A DNA stretch of 64,000 nt from the NCBI GenBank assembly GCA_039881145.1, contig JAYKKI010000005.1, forward strand, positions 21,819,501 to 21,883,500, given 5' to 3'. The stretch's first letter is position 1, and each line of letters starts with the position of its first letter. Made by a program: the position numbers and the translations under genes. Shown here piece after piece: positions 50,101 through 63,429 of this stretch. The notes under the pieces are model-generated. The model ran no database searches. It had not been told where the DNA came from and worked only from the letters and a program-made list of their open reading frames with translations. This stretch comes from Druceiella hillmani (lineage: Eukaryota; Arthropoda; Insecta; Lepidoptera; Hepialidae).

Positions 50101-50166
<66 letters not shown>
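50058..50166. repeat. (TA)n microsatellite at the inner edge of the left arm
   Basis: TA repeats with a few TTATA, ATGTATA and ATAAATA interruptions in the first half. The tract starts where homology with the right arm ends. Confidence 0.95.
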
Positions 50167-50171
<5 letters not shown>

Positions 50172-50318
50172 TAATATATGACATATATCTTAGAATGCTA
50201 AATTATATATTTAAATGTCAAAGTAAAGATAGAGGACGAGATACTTGACATCATATCAGGCTACCGAGACATGAAGCCATGTGTCTGTAAGACCTAGGTC
50301 AATACTATCGTTATTGAG

Positions 50319-50362
50319 TGCATGAAGAACCGTGTACCAGTAGGTACACGGTTCTTCATGCA
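50319..50362. repeat. Perfect 20-bp inverted repeat with 4-base loop
   Basis: TGCATGAAGAACCGTGTACC (50319-50338), AGTA, GGTACACGGTTCTTCATGCA (50343-50362). The stem is perfect and GC-rich for this region. Confidence 0.95.
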
Positions 50363-50693
50363 TTACATTATAATTACCGTCATGCGCGGTCGTAAAACTA
50401 CCGACCACTTGCCGCCAATGGTTTTATTGTCCTCTCAACGCTCTAAGTACTGTCTCTATCTGTCTTACGTTTGCGAATAGATTTATAATCTCTTTGAAAG
50501 GAATATTTAAATGCATCGTGTTTACTGCAATATGACCTACAATATTATAATAGACGTTGAGTTCAATATCTGAGGGTAATAACATTGAGGTTTTTTACAT
50601 TCTAATGTCACGGAATGTTCGACAAGTGTTTATGATGTAACACTACAGCTTGATATAAACTGATACTTGTTTGCACACACTTATATCTATATG

Positions 50694-50872
<179 letters not shown>

Positions 50873-51043
50873 ATAGATACACATAGATGTGCGTGTGTGC
50901 ACTTATCGAAACATATAAGCATAACTTCACATTTACGCTTATATCAAATTGCCACTTGCCAAATTAGGAGCTTTTCAAACGTACTGCCGAAAGATGGATA
51001 AATGAAAATGCTAATATAGCATTCGCTTTTGCTAAAACTTTGA

Positions 51044-52558
51044 TACTCCATATATTTATACTTTATTTATAAATATCAGCCGAGTAGGAATAGATATAGG
51101 ATAATATACTGTTTATTCTATAATTCTAAGGTATCCATTAAAAAGACATTGATTAGCGCCATCTACTACACCGTGCTGATACATTTCAAAGAAATACGAT
51201 AATTATATACTGTTTTACGGTAGAAATCTGGGACTAGATTTACGATATTAATACTGATAGATAAAACACAAATATATATCTACATAAAATTATTTTTAGT
51301 TCAAAAATATTTCAAATTTCGATGGACTTGAATAAAGTCAAACATGATAAAATAAGTATATCGTCATGTTTTAGTACAAGTTCTCATTTAGCAGAACCGG
51401 TTGCAAATTAAATTTAAGGTAATGTATACCCTATATATTTATACTTTATTTGTAAATATCAGCCCAGTAGGAATATATGTACGATAATATACTGTTTGTT
51501 CTATAATTCTAAGGTATCGATTAAAAAGACATTGATTAGCGCCATCTACTCACCGTGCTGACGAATTTCAAAGAAATACGATAATTATATACTGTTTTAC
51601 GGTAAAAACCTGGGACTAGATTTACTATATTAATACTGATGGATAAAACACAAATATATATATAAAATTATTTTTAGTTCAAAAATATTTCAAATTTCGA
51701 TGGACTTGAATAAAGTCAAACATGATAAAATAAGTATATCGTCATGTTTTAGTACAAGTTCTCATTTAGCAGAACCGGTTGCAAATTAAATTTAAGGTAA
51801 TGTATACCCTATATATTTATACTTTATTTGTAAATATCAGCCCAGTAGGAATATATGTACGATAATATACTGTTTATTCTATAATTCTAAGGTATCGATT
51901 AAAAAGACATTGATTAGCGCCATCTACTACACCGTGCTGACAAATTTCAAAGAAATACGATAATTATATACTGTTTTACGGTAAAAACCTGGGACTAGAT
52001 TTACTATATTAATACTGATGGATAAAACACAAATATATATATAAAATTATTTTTAGTTCAAAAATATTTCAAATTTCGATGGACTTGAATAAAGTCAAAC
52101 ATGATAAAATAAGTATATCGTCATGTTTTAGTACAAGTTCTCATTTAGTAGAACCGGTTGCAAATTAAATTTAAGGTAATTGATACCCTATACATTTATA
52201 CTTTATTTGTAAATATCAGTCGAGTAGGAATAGATATACGATAATATACTGTTTGTTTTATAATTCTAAGGTATCGATTAAAAAGACGTTGATTAGCGCC
52301 ATCTACTACTCCGTGCTGACAAATTTCAAAGAAATACGATAATTATATACTGTTTGGCGGTAGAAATCTGGGACTAGATTTGCGATATTTAATACTGATA
52401 GATAAAACACAAATATATACATTAAATGATTTTTAGTTCAAAAATAGTACACATTTCGACGGACTTGGATAAAGTCAAAACATGATAAAATAGGTATCTC
52501 GTTATGTTTCAGTACAAGTTCTCATTTAGTAAAACCGGTTGCAAATTAAATGTAAGGC
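51044..52558. repeat. Four tandem copies of a 380-bp unit
   Basis: The landmark TATTTATACTTTATTT occurs at 51053, 51436 and 51814, and as CATTTATACTTTATTT at 52193, giving periods of 383, 378 and 379 bp. Each unit contains GATTAGCGCCATCTACT and ends with AGAACCGGTTGCAAATTAAA (AAAACCGG in the last). Units 2 and 3 are almost identical, while units 1 and 4 are more diverged. That is the pattern expected when inner units are homogenised or amplified most recently. The array sits between the two inverted arms. Confidence 0.95.
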
Positions 52559-52770
52559 GCTGATTATCCGCCTATTCAAGCCACCAATAGAAAGCGGCTT
52601 TTACATGTTGGAGATAATAATGCCTGTGAACCGAGCGGACAGGATCATGTTATTGAAATTGCTAATCGAAATCAAAGTGAAACTTCAAGAAGTTATTGGA
52701 ATTAATTTATGATATTCTAGCTGTGCCAACGACTTCTTTCGTATGTTATTAGAAAAAAAAATGTTCTTTG

Positions 52771-52835
52771 CGAAATTTGTTATGACAATAGCATATACCC
52801 AGGAGGGTTATATGCTATTGCCATAACAAATTTCG
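52771..52835. repeat. Near-perfect inverted repeat (27-bp arms)
   Basis: CGAAATTTGTTATGACAATA and seven more bases pair with the segment 52809-52835 with one mismatch. The loop is CCCAGGAGGGT. The right arm continues into a dispersed-repeat core (CAAAATCCGTCCAGTAG, about 52837-52853), so the left arm is probably a copied and inverted piece of that repeat. Confidence 0.92.
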
Positions 52836-52905
52836 TCAAAATCCGTCCAGTAGATTTACGTGATACCTGCTCCAATTAATATACAGACAGACTAATCAAT
52901 TTCAA
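52836..52905 (+). mobile_element. Fragment of the AAAATCCGTCCAGTAG dispersed repeat
   Basis: TCAAAATCCGTCCAGTAG and ATATACAGACAGACTAATC match the repeat at 17235-17520 in order and orientation. Confidence 0.55.
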
Positions 52906-52914
52906 ATATGTTTA

Positions 52915-53635
52915 CAGTAATACCACTGTCTATATCTAATTCGTTTCCTATTATACTAATTTTTGTAACTTATTTAACTCCATATTTCATCACTTTTCTA
53001 CCTCCTTTCTATCCGTTGAGGTATGGCTTTTCTTTTGCATTGTAACTTTTGTCTGTCTGTATTTCTTTGTACAGACAATGCAAAATAAACAATCTCCTAC
53101 AGTCAATAACTAGGTACTAAGAATTATACTTATGGTCCTTTTATTTTCTGTAGCAATATGTTTATCATTTAGATACTGATTTTTCTAGAATTACATAATC
53201 TCAATAGTTTAACAAAATATTTTCCAACTCTCCTTCGAACGCGTTGCATGTCACTTGAGAGTTTTCCATATAGTGGTAAATTTTTTTCTGGTTTGCGTTT
53301 TAACCTGAGCCAATTTCACATTTGTAATATTTATAGTTCAGAAACTAGAAATTAATAACGAAGGAACAAGGAAAGTTCAAGTTCCATTACTTGTTGATTG
53401 CAATAATACTTTATATTTATTGGTATCAATAATTATATACCTGAATGTAAATCATATTTTAAGTAAGAATAGAATCAATTTAAAAAACGAGAGAAAGTCA
53501 AACAAAATATTTTTAACTTAAATTGAGATGTTAAAACAACAATTTTAATTATACTTCAGAACCGGTATGTGTGCAGTGTAGCAAATTAGATTTAACTCTT
53601 AACCATATGTAAAAAGATAATACTATATTCTAAAA
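52915..53635. repeat. Right inverted arm of the large foldback structure
   Basis: Diverged reverse complement of 49385-50057. It differs from the left arm by many substitutions, small indels and the absence of a flanking TA tract, so the structure is not recent. No terminal target duplication was evident by eye at the outer ends. Confidence 0.9.
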
Positions 53636-53671
53636 AAAGTCTTCCTGATTATAATTATAATAATTCTATAC

Positions 53672-53740
53672 GCTAAATAAATCACTTTTTAAAAAATATT
53701 TTCAATGTACAGAAGTCATTCTGTTATAATGTTTTAATAT
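53672..53740 (+). mobile_element. 3' fragment of the same dispersed repeat
   Basis: AATCACTTTTTAAAAAATAT and TTCAATGTACAGAAGTCATT match 17445-17505. Together with the fragment at 52836-52905, this suggests that the right arm interrupts, or inserted into, one copy of that repeat. Confidence 0.5.
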
Positions 53741-56700
53741 GTATAGATTGCAATATTTCACTTCGGCTCAACAATTGGCCCAATTTTTTTTTCGATTTCC
53801 AAATATTTTGAGTGCAAGGTGTTCCCTTTCCGAAGGATCAAACTATTTCTAACAGTTATTGTAATTTTCCCAAATGTTATTTGTGTATACTTAAGATTTA
53901 ATTAAAGACAATTCACAATTACTTACTCGCTAATATTTAACCACAATTTTTGTTGAAATGGCGTTTTCAAAAATTAAATTATAAATACATAATTATTAAT
54001 TAAATGTTCGTCGTCATTTCTCTTTAACAGTATATTAATACATAAATAAAGAATTAAATAAAATGATCTTAAAATTTTGTATATTATCAACAAAATAGCC
54101 AAATGTATAATAGTTTCAAACCATTCCAGCGGTTGGAGCTCGTTTCATTCGCATATTCCCAGTTCATTACATATTAGATAGAATGGAAAGAAAATTCCGT
54201 AAATATTTGTATAAGCTTCGTGTTTCTTTACATTACTATTAAAATGCAATCAATAGCTTACTCTGTAAATGCCAGTTACTTTTTTTCATTCAACATTTTC
54301 TGTCATAAAATCAATTTAAAACGTCTTATGTAACAGCAAAAGTATTCAGGAATATCGATAAGTCAGCTATTCCAACGTTGTATGTTTTGGTGATAATACT
54401 ATATTATTTTTAATTGACATCATATAATAATTGAAAGTATTTGGTTTTATTGATTACTTTGTAGTTCGTACTTTATTTTCTAACTTGTAGCTTATATTCG
54501 AGCCAATTCTCATAAATACACGTATCGTGAACCTAAAGATGGATATTTAAATGTTAATTAAAAATTATAAATATATTTTACGTTTTGTAATAATTTTTCA
54601 TCTCATTTGCACAAAAAAGATTGTGTGAGATGTACAAGAGCGATGATTTAAATATGAGATAACTTATGCAACACAAAAAGTAAACACAAGATATAAAAAT
54701 AATTGCAGCATACAAAATGAACAAACCATAGTCCATTATATTAAATTACATTTATGTTCAAATATTGTTTTTATATTTATTTACCTACATAACCAAACAA
54801 AAGGAAATGTTAATATCCAAAAATATCCATTTCTTTCTGTGTTTCGCTCTGCATAAAAATACTTTTAACAAAAAGATCTTAGCAAATGAACAGAAATAAG
54901 TTTACACTTTCTCTTATATATATTCTAAAAGCATCAACAGAAAATAATGCAGTTACTGGAACAAAAAACTGGAACTGACCTTGAGGACTTAATTCTATTT
55001 TCTTGCCAAAACTTTTTTTCATTATTTATACAAATATGACTTATTTGACTAATAAAAGTTGAAACTTAATAACAGAAACTATAATATTTTGCCAATAATT
55101 TGCGAATAAACTGAGAAATGAGAACCTACTTTACGTTATGTATGCGTTATGATATAAATGTAACTTCGGTACTTCTGTTACTCATATCTTGATTCGTTAT
55201 CAACTTAGTTCGGTGAACTTCGCAGTAGTAAACCTATATTTCTAAACTTCTGTTTTCGATAACATTTCTGGTGTTTATGTTTTGTCTTTGCTCTCATAAG
55301 ATAACATATAGAACTAGGTAATGTATGAATAATACTGCTTCTTAGGCTACGACCTACGTGGTTAGGGAATAGAAATATTTGTAATATATTAACGTCCATC
55401 TAGAATTGCATAATTATTTATCAGCGTTAAACTTAAATTAAAATAGAGATTCTTTGTTCAAATTTACTCCGGAAATTACATATCGTTACGTGTTAAAAGG
55501 AAAGTGGATATATAAATGTATTTGGTAATAGAAAAAGAAACGAGCTAATGGAGAATGGTGATTAGTTGAATCATCTAAATATTGCACTTAATGCCTTAAT
55601 TTTGTATTTCCTGTCGCTATATCTCTTTCCGTTCACACGCATAGAACACGTCAAACGAGGCTTAGTATAAGATATTGTCCCTCCTATATATTTTTTCTGT
55701 TAAACAATAATTCGTTGTCCACTTCAAACGGTTTAAAACATTTCTTAATTTTTGTTGTATGTCGTTTATAAAAGTTAATTAAATTTTATTGTTTATGTTT
55801 CTAATATAAATAAATTATCATTTTAGTGTTTTTAAGCTTTGAAATTACATATATATTTGAATTGCCCGTTTACACTTCTTTCTACAATGATCGTTTTTTC
55901 TAGTAGTCTACTGGAGAGAACAAGTATAAGGGAGGGTAATAAGGGATATTCGTAATTACATAGAAATAAGTTAATTAAATTAATTTAAAAGTTCTAATTA
56001 AGAAAATTTATTGACGAAAATTGTTGTTTATTTGTTTGAGATGAATAAACATATAATACAGTTTGAAAAATTTTCACCGAATTTTTAAAAATGAAAAAAA
56101 AACTTACCTTTCGGCAAACTGCGGTAAGATATTCACTGATTATACATAAAAGGATATAACTATTGGGTAACTGGACAATTTGAGAAGACAAAGAAAGGTT
56201 ATTATATTGTCTTTAGTAAAAAAGAAGAACATTAGCTAAAATATTTTAAACATTTATTGATTATAGTAATATCACTGAAAAAAAAATGTTCGGAAATTTG
56301 CTGCGGCTAGTAATTTAGAACATTACTTTAACCCCAAGATATAGGTGATAGGGGTGGAGTGGATTTGCTCATTTATGTGTACAAATGTTAATTATATTAG
56401 CAATGTATTAAAATCAGCAGAAAGGATGATATCAGAATTCAGAATTAACATGAAGTCAGATTTATTAACTTTTCAGGGCAGAAGTAACCACGCTGATGAT
56501 AAGTTCAAAAATTACTTCGAAGCTGCTAGCTGACCTGGTTCAGCTAGTCATATCAAAGAAATGGTTGTAACTCTTCAGTTACCGCAGCAGTACCTGGGCA
56601 AATTTTGAATGTTCCCTTATATACGGTTTTCTATTTCGCACTGTGTCATATGATACTGTTTTCAACATTCCTCTCTTTCCTGAAAGAAATGTAAGATAAG

Positions 56701-57490
56701 TAGAATTAAAAACATTTCCAAGTCCTATCCGGCTTGCTCCCGATAAAATGAAAATGAAAAAATAGGATATAATGAACCGGTAGAAAAATATTAAGGCGGA
56801 GAAGCAAATTAAAACCGAATTTCTAATGCAGTACTCGGTACATAACATACATGTAAATAAACATTTAAAAATAATTATATCGATACGAAAAATTCGTACT
56901 TACGGTAGATCTAGCATCTTCACGAAAATTTCTCAAATTACTAGAAAAATTCTACTGATTATACAAGGATTAAAATACTATGTGAATATCTAAAGAAAAG
57001 GAGGAGACGATACATTAACAACGTCCGATGCGTACGGCAGTAAAGTAGCAAGAAAAAATTATCCACACTTTTTGATCATTTAAATAGTTTTATAATCGAA
57101 AATTTTTTATTAGGTAGCATTTCACATATGATCGATATATTAAAGCGATGATGAAGAACATCATATAGTTGGATTCTATTCTAATCGATGAAAGTAAATC
57201 ACGGACTCTTTTCAAACGAACAATGAAAAACAATAGAAAACTAATGAAATCAGCCTATTAAACAAAATTATCTAAGGTATCTTCTGAAAATAGAGTAAAG
57301 AATGGGAATATGATAAGACAGCGGCAATAAAATTTAAAGAAATAATTTTAAACTTTTCACAATATGTAAGTGTTTACGAAACATAAATGTGAAATAATAG
57401 CACGAATACTTCAAAAAATATCTCAAATATATTTAGATTAAACTCAGAATATATTGAAAAAGTAATAAAAAAGATTATAGCAAAATCATT
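53741..57490. other. AT-rich noncoding DNA with two doubtful frames
   Basis: A 62-codon plus frame (56345-56533, containing RMISEFRINMKSDLLTFQG) and an 89-codon minus frame (56579-56848) are adjacent and slightly protein-like. Neither matches a family I recognise. The rest is featureless. Confidence 0.45.
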
Positions 57491-57500
57491 AGTAAAAAAA

Positions 57501-58150
57501 GCCGGCTAAGTTCGAGTCGGGCTCACATACGAGGGGTTCCGTAGCACCAAACAATATTAAACTTATAAATTTGTATTTCTCAAAGACACTGTGAAAACCA
57601 AAGTTATTGCTGCGGTCGGTATAGAAAATATCCCATATCTCAAAAATTACACAATTTATCTTATTCAAATCGATTTTCGTTGAAAGTTTATTTTAAGTTC
57701 TATTACCTTAATTTTTTTCAGAATTTTTGATGTGTTAATTAAAAAGTTAAAAGAAGAGGATACATTTTTTAAAATTTTAGAAGCACATATCTCACAACTA
57801 TTGTCTTAAATAAAAAAGTTATTTTAGAAACTCTATATCATTTTTGAGACCTATCTAACGATTATGTGAAATTGAAGTGTGAACACCATTTTACTTTTAA
57901 TATTATTATACCTTTGTTGCTACCCTTAATATTAGTTTTAACCCTTATTATTTTTCCCTTAATTTCATAATTCCACTATTTCATTGTACAGCGGTTCATA
58001 GAAGACACCAACTATCCAAATTTTATCTACATATTGCCAATAGTCTCCGAGTTAAATGGCTGTGACATACAGACAGATATATAGACAGACAGACGACATG
58101 ACGAAATTATAAAAGTTCTGTTTTGCCGTATGGCTACGGAATCCTAAAAA
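57501..58150. mobile_element. Near-complete dispersed repeat, GGTTCCGTAGC ends
   Basis: It begins GCCGGCTAAGTTCGAGTCGG, with GGGGTTCCGTAGC at 57533. It ends with ACAGACAGACGACATGACG and GCCGTATGGCTACGGAATCC plus TAAAAA. The GGTTCCGTAGC and GCTACGGAATCC words form subterminal inverted repeats. This layout matches an abundant nonautonomous family I associate with Lepidoptera. No protein is encoded. The class is not settled by sequence alone. Confidence 0.65.
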
Positions 58151-59590
58151 CACAACTAAATTTATTAAAATAATAACAGCCTCATATTTTGCTTCGCACA
58201 ACCTGGGATACTAACTTTTTTCAGCGGCTTCGCGCGCGTGTATATTTTATGATTGTTAAAATTCGGTTCTTGTATCTACGCTGAATACGTTGTCATGGCT
58301 ACATCACGAAACTCCTAAGGATGTTTAGTATCACATCTTCTAAAGTTTACGCTTCTGAGATTGAAAGATGCCACTAGGGTGTTATCCATGTAACCCGCAG
58401 TGTTACTAGTGAAGATCTCATTGGGAAACTCGTAAGGTCCTTTCTTAGTGAATGTCTCTGATTTAAAAGGTTTGCGCAGATTTGTTTGTATCTATCGATT
58501 AGCTTCGATATCAGTCATTCAACCTCTTACTCTTTCTTATATATTTATTTATATTTATGCTATAAATCGGTTCTCGTGTTCACGGTAAGCAAGTTTCAGT
58601 GAATATTTAATGAAATTTATAAATGTGTATTAATACACAAATGGACACAACAGCGTATTTAACTGTTATGTTTGAAGAATCTAACTGCTAATTTTGAAGT
58701 ATTTAAGTTTACCATTTCCGTGATATTCAACATTTTTGTTTAAATTTCAAACCCTTGGCGTATGATTATTTAAAATCCTTTTTTACTGGTTATTTACACG
58801 ATACAACGAATATACCTACAAAAGAGTTCTAGGAAGAAATTACCATATGCAATAATCCTTACAATATGTAATCTACACTTTCTTCACGATTGCATAACTG
58901 TGAAATACTGGCACATATGTCACAATGAATTAATAAAACTTTAGTGCACTGTTCACATGTGAGCTTGTCGTCGTGCGTGCATGGGCGACAATAAATAAAA
59001 TTAAGTTTCATTAGTCAAGTACAAATACAAAGTATTGTTTCCGTCAGCGCTCGTGGCTGGAGCATTAATCTGTCGGTAGTGCGAGCCCGGTGACTTCCTA
59101 ATACGCGTGGCCAATATAATTGTCAACGAAGTTGTTTAGAAACACTTCACGTACTGGCATATGAACTTTCATATCGAGAAGCTATGGAACGTTTATTAGG
59201 GCGAGGTGGACAAAGTAATTTTATTTCAATTTATATTCTTTTTAATATCATTACCCTTTAAATTGAGTTGTACATATGGGGGTGAACTACAATGTACGCT
59301 TTTTAGAAATATTCTTTACAAAAGAGGGAGAAGGGTAAGTCATTTACTCCGTCAGTGACGATTTAAGTAATACATTTTTAGGGTTCAATATTAAGGTAAA
59401 AACCCTCTGTTCCTGTTTCTGAATTTGATGAATTGAAAATTACAAAAAAAGCATCACTAGAAGTTTACCTAAACTTTGTGGGGTAACTATAGTAATGCTT
59501 GTAATTCTCAAAGTTTTTGGAAAACTTACGATATTTTTAAGCCCGTAAAGGTTATATTAGGAATTATTTGGTGAAAAATAATATTAATAT
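58151..59590. other. AT-rich noncoding DNA with GC-richer patches
   Basis: The phrase CAGCGGCTTCGCGCGCGTGT near 58224 looks like a fragment of another dispersed repeat. A GC-richer patch at 59040-59110 holds no frame. Confidence 0.4.
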
Positions 59591-59594
59591 TTGT

Positions 59595-59820
59595 CACAAT
59601 TAAATGAAACTACGTGATGTAGTATTATTTCTACTTTCTTTAATTTCTTTACCACGACCTAGGTTTTTTCGATGGAGTATTATTTTTACTTTCTTTAATT
59701 TCTTTACCACGACCTAAGTTTTAAGAAATTAAAGAAAGTAGAAATAATACTACATCACGTAGTTTCATTTAATTGTGAATAATGAATTTCTACAAAATTA
59801 ACGCCAAATATATTCAATAT
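59595..59820. mobile_element. Hammerhead-associated element, copy B (rearranged core)
   Basis: The left arm starts CACAATTAAATGAAACTACG at 59595 and its inverted partner ends at 59777, followed by the shared flank GAATAATGAATTTCTACAAA to 59820. The core contains ACCACGACCTAGGTTTT and then a second, related ACCACGACCTAAGTTTT, preceded by another TTTCTTTAATTTCTTT. It lacks the CTGAAGA half. The ribozyme is therefore incomplete, and an internal duplication or template switch has occurred. Confidence 0.85.
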
Positions 59821-60589
59821 TAATATTTCCAAAAAATTTAATGGAATTACTATGCACCCTTAAATGTTTAAATGTGTCTACGTGTGTGGGGATTCTTGTA
59901 GTCCGATTCGTACCAACAAGTTATTAAATATAAGTTATTAATAAAAGTCTGAAATACATAAATATGGTTAATATATATTGCAATATTCAAATAAATAGTT
60001 AAACTTTAAAATTATCAACACTGTTATACAATTTGTTGTATAAGATTTGTCTTAATTGCTTTATACCAGCAACATGAACTTTTAAAATTGATTCTGATAC
60101 AGACGTTAATTTGTAAATAAATATTTTTGACATCCGAGAGTTAAATAGGAAATCAAAGAAAATTTCAAATCAGAAATGGTATAATAATTGAAAAATAATT
60201 TCTGCATACTGGTACAAGTACACTCATGATGTTACGATTGTAGACAAAAATTACACATATATTTCTAGTGTGAGTGCATTTAAAAATGAGTTATTTCTTA
60301 AACAGAAAATTCGCCATTACACGATTTAAAGTGCTAGGCTATGGAACATAAACTGCATAGCGATGTATGTCCAAATACTTAAGTGTTATTTAACATCTAA
60401 AATTTTGTAATAAATTAATCAGTCAAAATTTATAATGAAATTAACGATGAACGTTAAATTTAATTGCGTAATTTTTATAGTTTTTATCGTGTAAGTTATT
60501 AAACTAAATTAATGTTCACAAAGCAGCGACATATAACAGTGATAGAAATATTTAACTCGTCTAAAGGTTGATTCTTAATTTCGTCCAAA

Positions 60590-60860
60590 CAACAGTCGAC
60601 CTCGGCCCCGCAGTGCGTTTCGCTAGCTGCAGCTTGGCACAGTTCCACAACCGCCGGCCGCACCGAAGCCCCGTTGTACTCGTGCTAATGGAAACTGGTT
60701 TATATATTTACGTTAACAAATATAAATCAAATTAACTCTTCGCAGTAGAATAAATAAACTGTTCGGATGATAGGCCCGTTCGGTTTATATCTCTCTGTAA
60801 CGCGATTGTAGCCGCAGACAGGATGCACTGATAGCAGCTGTGCTTCGATGTTCTGTACCC
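60590..60860. promoter_or_regulatory. GC-richer island, candidate regulatory element
   Basis: Contains CTCGGCCCCGCAGTGCGTTT, AACCGCCGGCCGCACCGAAG and CAGCTG E-box cores in otherwise AT-rich DNA. No long frame covers it. Function is inferred from composition only. Confidence 0.28.
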
Positions 60861-61583
60861 GCGTTGCGCTTATTTGGATATGAGATTTTATATTACTTAC
60901 ATTTCTGTATATTTGCCTTGAGTGTAGTTTTATGTGTTATGTATGTATGTATGTGATGTAATTACGTGTGTTTTTATTATTCATGGCGTGTCAGTGTAGC
61001 AGGTGGCATTCAGACCTATGATCTTTATAGGTATGACTCAACTAATCCGCAGGCATATGTCTAAGTACAAGTCTATTTCAGAATAACTAAATCTGCGTCA
61101 ATCATACTTTATGCTACCTGGATCTTAAACTTTAACTTCAATTGTTATTTTAACTGTTTTGTATTTTCATTGCTTAATTTTTTTTCTTGTGTATCGGAGT
61201 CCTTTTGGAAACATAATACGATTTTAATGCAGTTTGATTTGAATTATTAATTTCACTTACAAGTTTTAAGTGATAAAAATAACCAAAAAAACAGCAACAG
61301 GTTTTATTTCACATTCTGTAAATGATAAATTGTTCCAACTTTTCATAAATGACAGATTTTTCGACAAAATAATTTGATATAAGAGAAAACGATTTGAATA
61401 AATATAAATTATTTTAAAGGAAGTAATTTCAGTGGTAATTAAGGTTTTTAAATCTGTTTCTTGGGCAATTGATAAAAATATTTTTTAAATTTAAACATTT
61501 AAGTCGGGTTTTCGAAACTATTTTTTTATTTTATTTATGAGTCTAGTTCTTTGAGATGTACCCTTACGTATGTGTTGATAGTT

Positions 61584-61640
61584 AATAACCACGATATTGG
61601 CGTATTCATTATACGCCAATATCATGTTATCGTGGTTATT
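61584..61640. repeat. Inverted repeat with one bulge (about 21-bp arms)
   Basis: AATAACCACGATA-TTGGCGTAT pairs with ATACGCCAATATC and TTATCGTGGTTATT across a 5-base loop. The right arm carries a few extra bases. Confidence 0.88.
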
Positions 61641-62436
61641 TGGTATTACATTTAAATTCGATCGACCTTAGCAATGTGAGTATTTCTAATTCTTTATCGA
61701 GAGAAAATTGGTCGCAACTTACGATACGGAGTATCACAATGTAAACGGAGTATCACAATCTATTTTTTAAATTATTTCCGAAAATAATCAACAGTTTTTT
61801 ATGCTGCCTTTTGCATGTTATTTTAATATATTCTTTCTTAAATATACTTTTCATTCATTCCACAAAAACGTACTACTTTCGATTCGTTTCGTTACTTTAT
61901 TATGGCCTCATTTCTACCTTTCCTCTGTTGTAAATTTACTCCCTCTAAATTAAAAATATTTATTAATTTGTCAAAATATGTTTTGTCTAAACTAATTATT
62001 CATTCAAGACTCTCATCAAACATTATTACCACTTTTAGAAAAAATATATCATTTTCTTTTGAAAAAAATATTTACATTGTCAACTTTTTTCCAAAATACG
62101 ATAATTTCGTCATATGTAAATACATATTAAATTTAATTATTATTAATAAATATTATAAGTACCAAAGTTGGTGAGTTAGTTTCTAGATTAGTCAGAATTT
62201 CATTGATGAGGAAAATTTTTTCGCTGATAATAATACCAATTTCTGTAGGGGTAATGTTACTTTGACATTCGTACGTATGGTCATGATAATTTTGTTTAGC
62301 GCCAACATGTCTCGTGTATATCCTAACTTCCTTCGACGGCGTTTTTCGATACATCGGAAACTGTTATAGCTTTTATCCTGTTCCATTATTTTCACGAAAT
62401 ATAAAGGATGTATGTAAAAGAAACGTAAGGTTTTTT

Positions 62437-62633
62437 CACAATTAAATGAAACTACGTGATGTAGTATTATTTCTACTTTCTTTAATTTCTTTACCACGAC
62501 CTAGATTTCGTTGCATTAGAACATCTTCAGGTGGGCAAAAATTAAAGAAAGTAGAAATAATACTACATCACGTAGTTTCATTTAATTGTAAATAAGGAAT
62601 TTCTACAAAATTAACGCCAAATATATTCAAGTA
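62437..62633. mobile_element. Hammerhead-associated element, copy C
   Basis: The left arm starts CACAATTAAATGAAACTACG at 62437 and the inverted right arm ends near 62589. It is followed by the shared asymmetric flank (GGAATTTCTACAAAATTAAC...ATATATTCAAG) to 62633. The core carries a complete hammerhead motif on the minus strand. The arms are almost identical to those of copies A and B, indicating a young family or active correction. Confidence 0.87.
62494..62534 (-). ncRNA. Hammerhead ribozyme motif, second copy
   Basis: On the minus strand: CCAC, CTGAAGA, a stem II region GTTCTAATGCAAC (weakened by a C-C mismatch compared with copy A), GAAA, TCTAGGT, C, GTGG. Stem I is four base pairs here (CCAC/GTGG) and would be extended by the flanking inverted arms. 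Stem III is ATCT/AGGT with a G-U pair. The GUC cleavage triplet is kept. The stem II mismatch may reduce activity. Confidence 0.55.
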
Positions 62634-63054
62634 AGGTTTTTTATTAATAATTAGATGCAAATTATTCTAGAATCAGGTAGCATCGTATGATACCGGCATT
62701 CGTCCAAAAAACTTTACGTCAACGCCAACGTGAGTTTTTATGTGACATCAACGTAGTATCACAGAAGATATAATGTGATTTGTAAAAAGTTGGAATAATT
62801 ATATTGTTATAAAAATTAATAAATACTGTGTTTTGTTTTGGTGCAAGTCAACAGGTATATTGTGCGATAATTTTAAATACAAAGCATTTTAAATTCATTT
62901 TAGATGTTTCTATAATTTTATTTGCTTTATTTCAGAAAATTTCATGATATGGATATTAATATAAATAAAAATATCCAGTTGGTATATGTGTCAAAAAATA
63001 CAATACATTAAAATAATTAATGAATGAGAAATCATTGTTTTATGTTGGATTGCA

Positions 63055-63057
<3 letters not shown>

Positions 63058-63130
<73 letters not shown>
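63058..63130. repeat. (TA)n microsatellite
   Basis: About 73 bp of TA repeats flanked on both sides by TTGGATTGC (63045-63053 and about 63131-63139). The tract may have grown inside a short direct duplication. Confidence 0.95.
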
Positions 63131-63136
<6 letters not shown>

Positions 63137-63429
63137 GCTATAATGGATAACTATAATATATAAACTATAGTTATATAACTATAATGTTGGGTTACATAAT
63201 TATAATTTATCAAATTTCTTCACTACGTGTTAACATTTTGAGAAGGCGTATTAATACTGCTGGACCGAACCAGCTAACATTTAACTAATATTTTAAAATG
63301 AAATGATTAAATTAAAAAAAAAACATTTTCTTTACATTCTTATTTTAAACGAATATAGTATCGACGGTGTAATACGATGTTAAATACTGAAAATATAGTT
63401 GTATAGGAATATTTAAACATTATTTGACA

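Noticed and set aside
50319..50362. Bacterial-type terminator or microRNA
   Set aside because: A 20-bp perfect stem with a 4-base loop is too short for a microRNA precursor, and there is no bacterial context. It fits the general hairpin pattern of the window.
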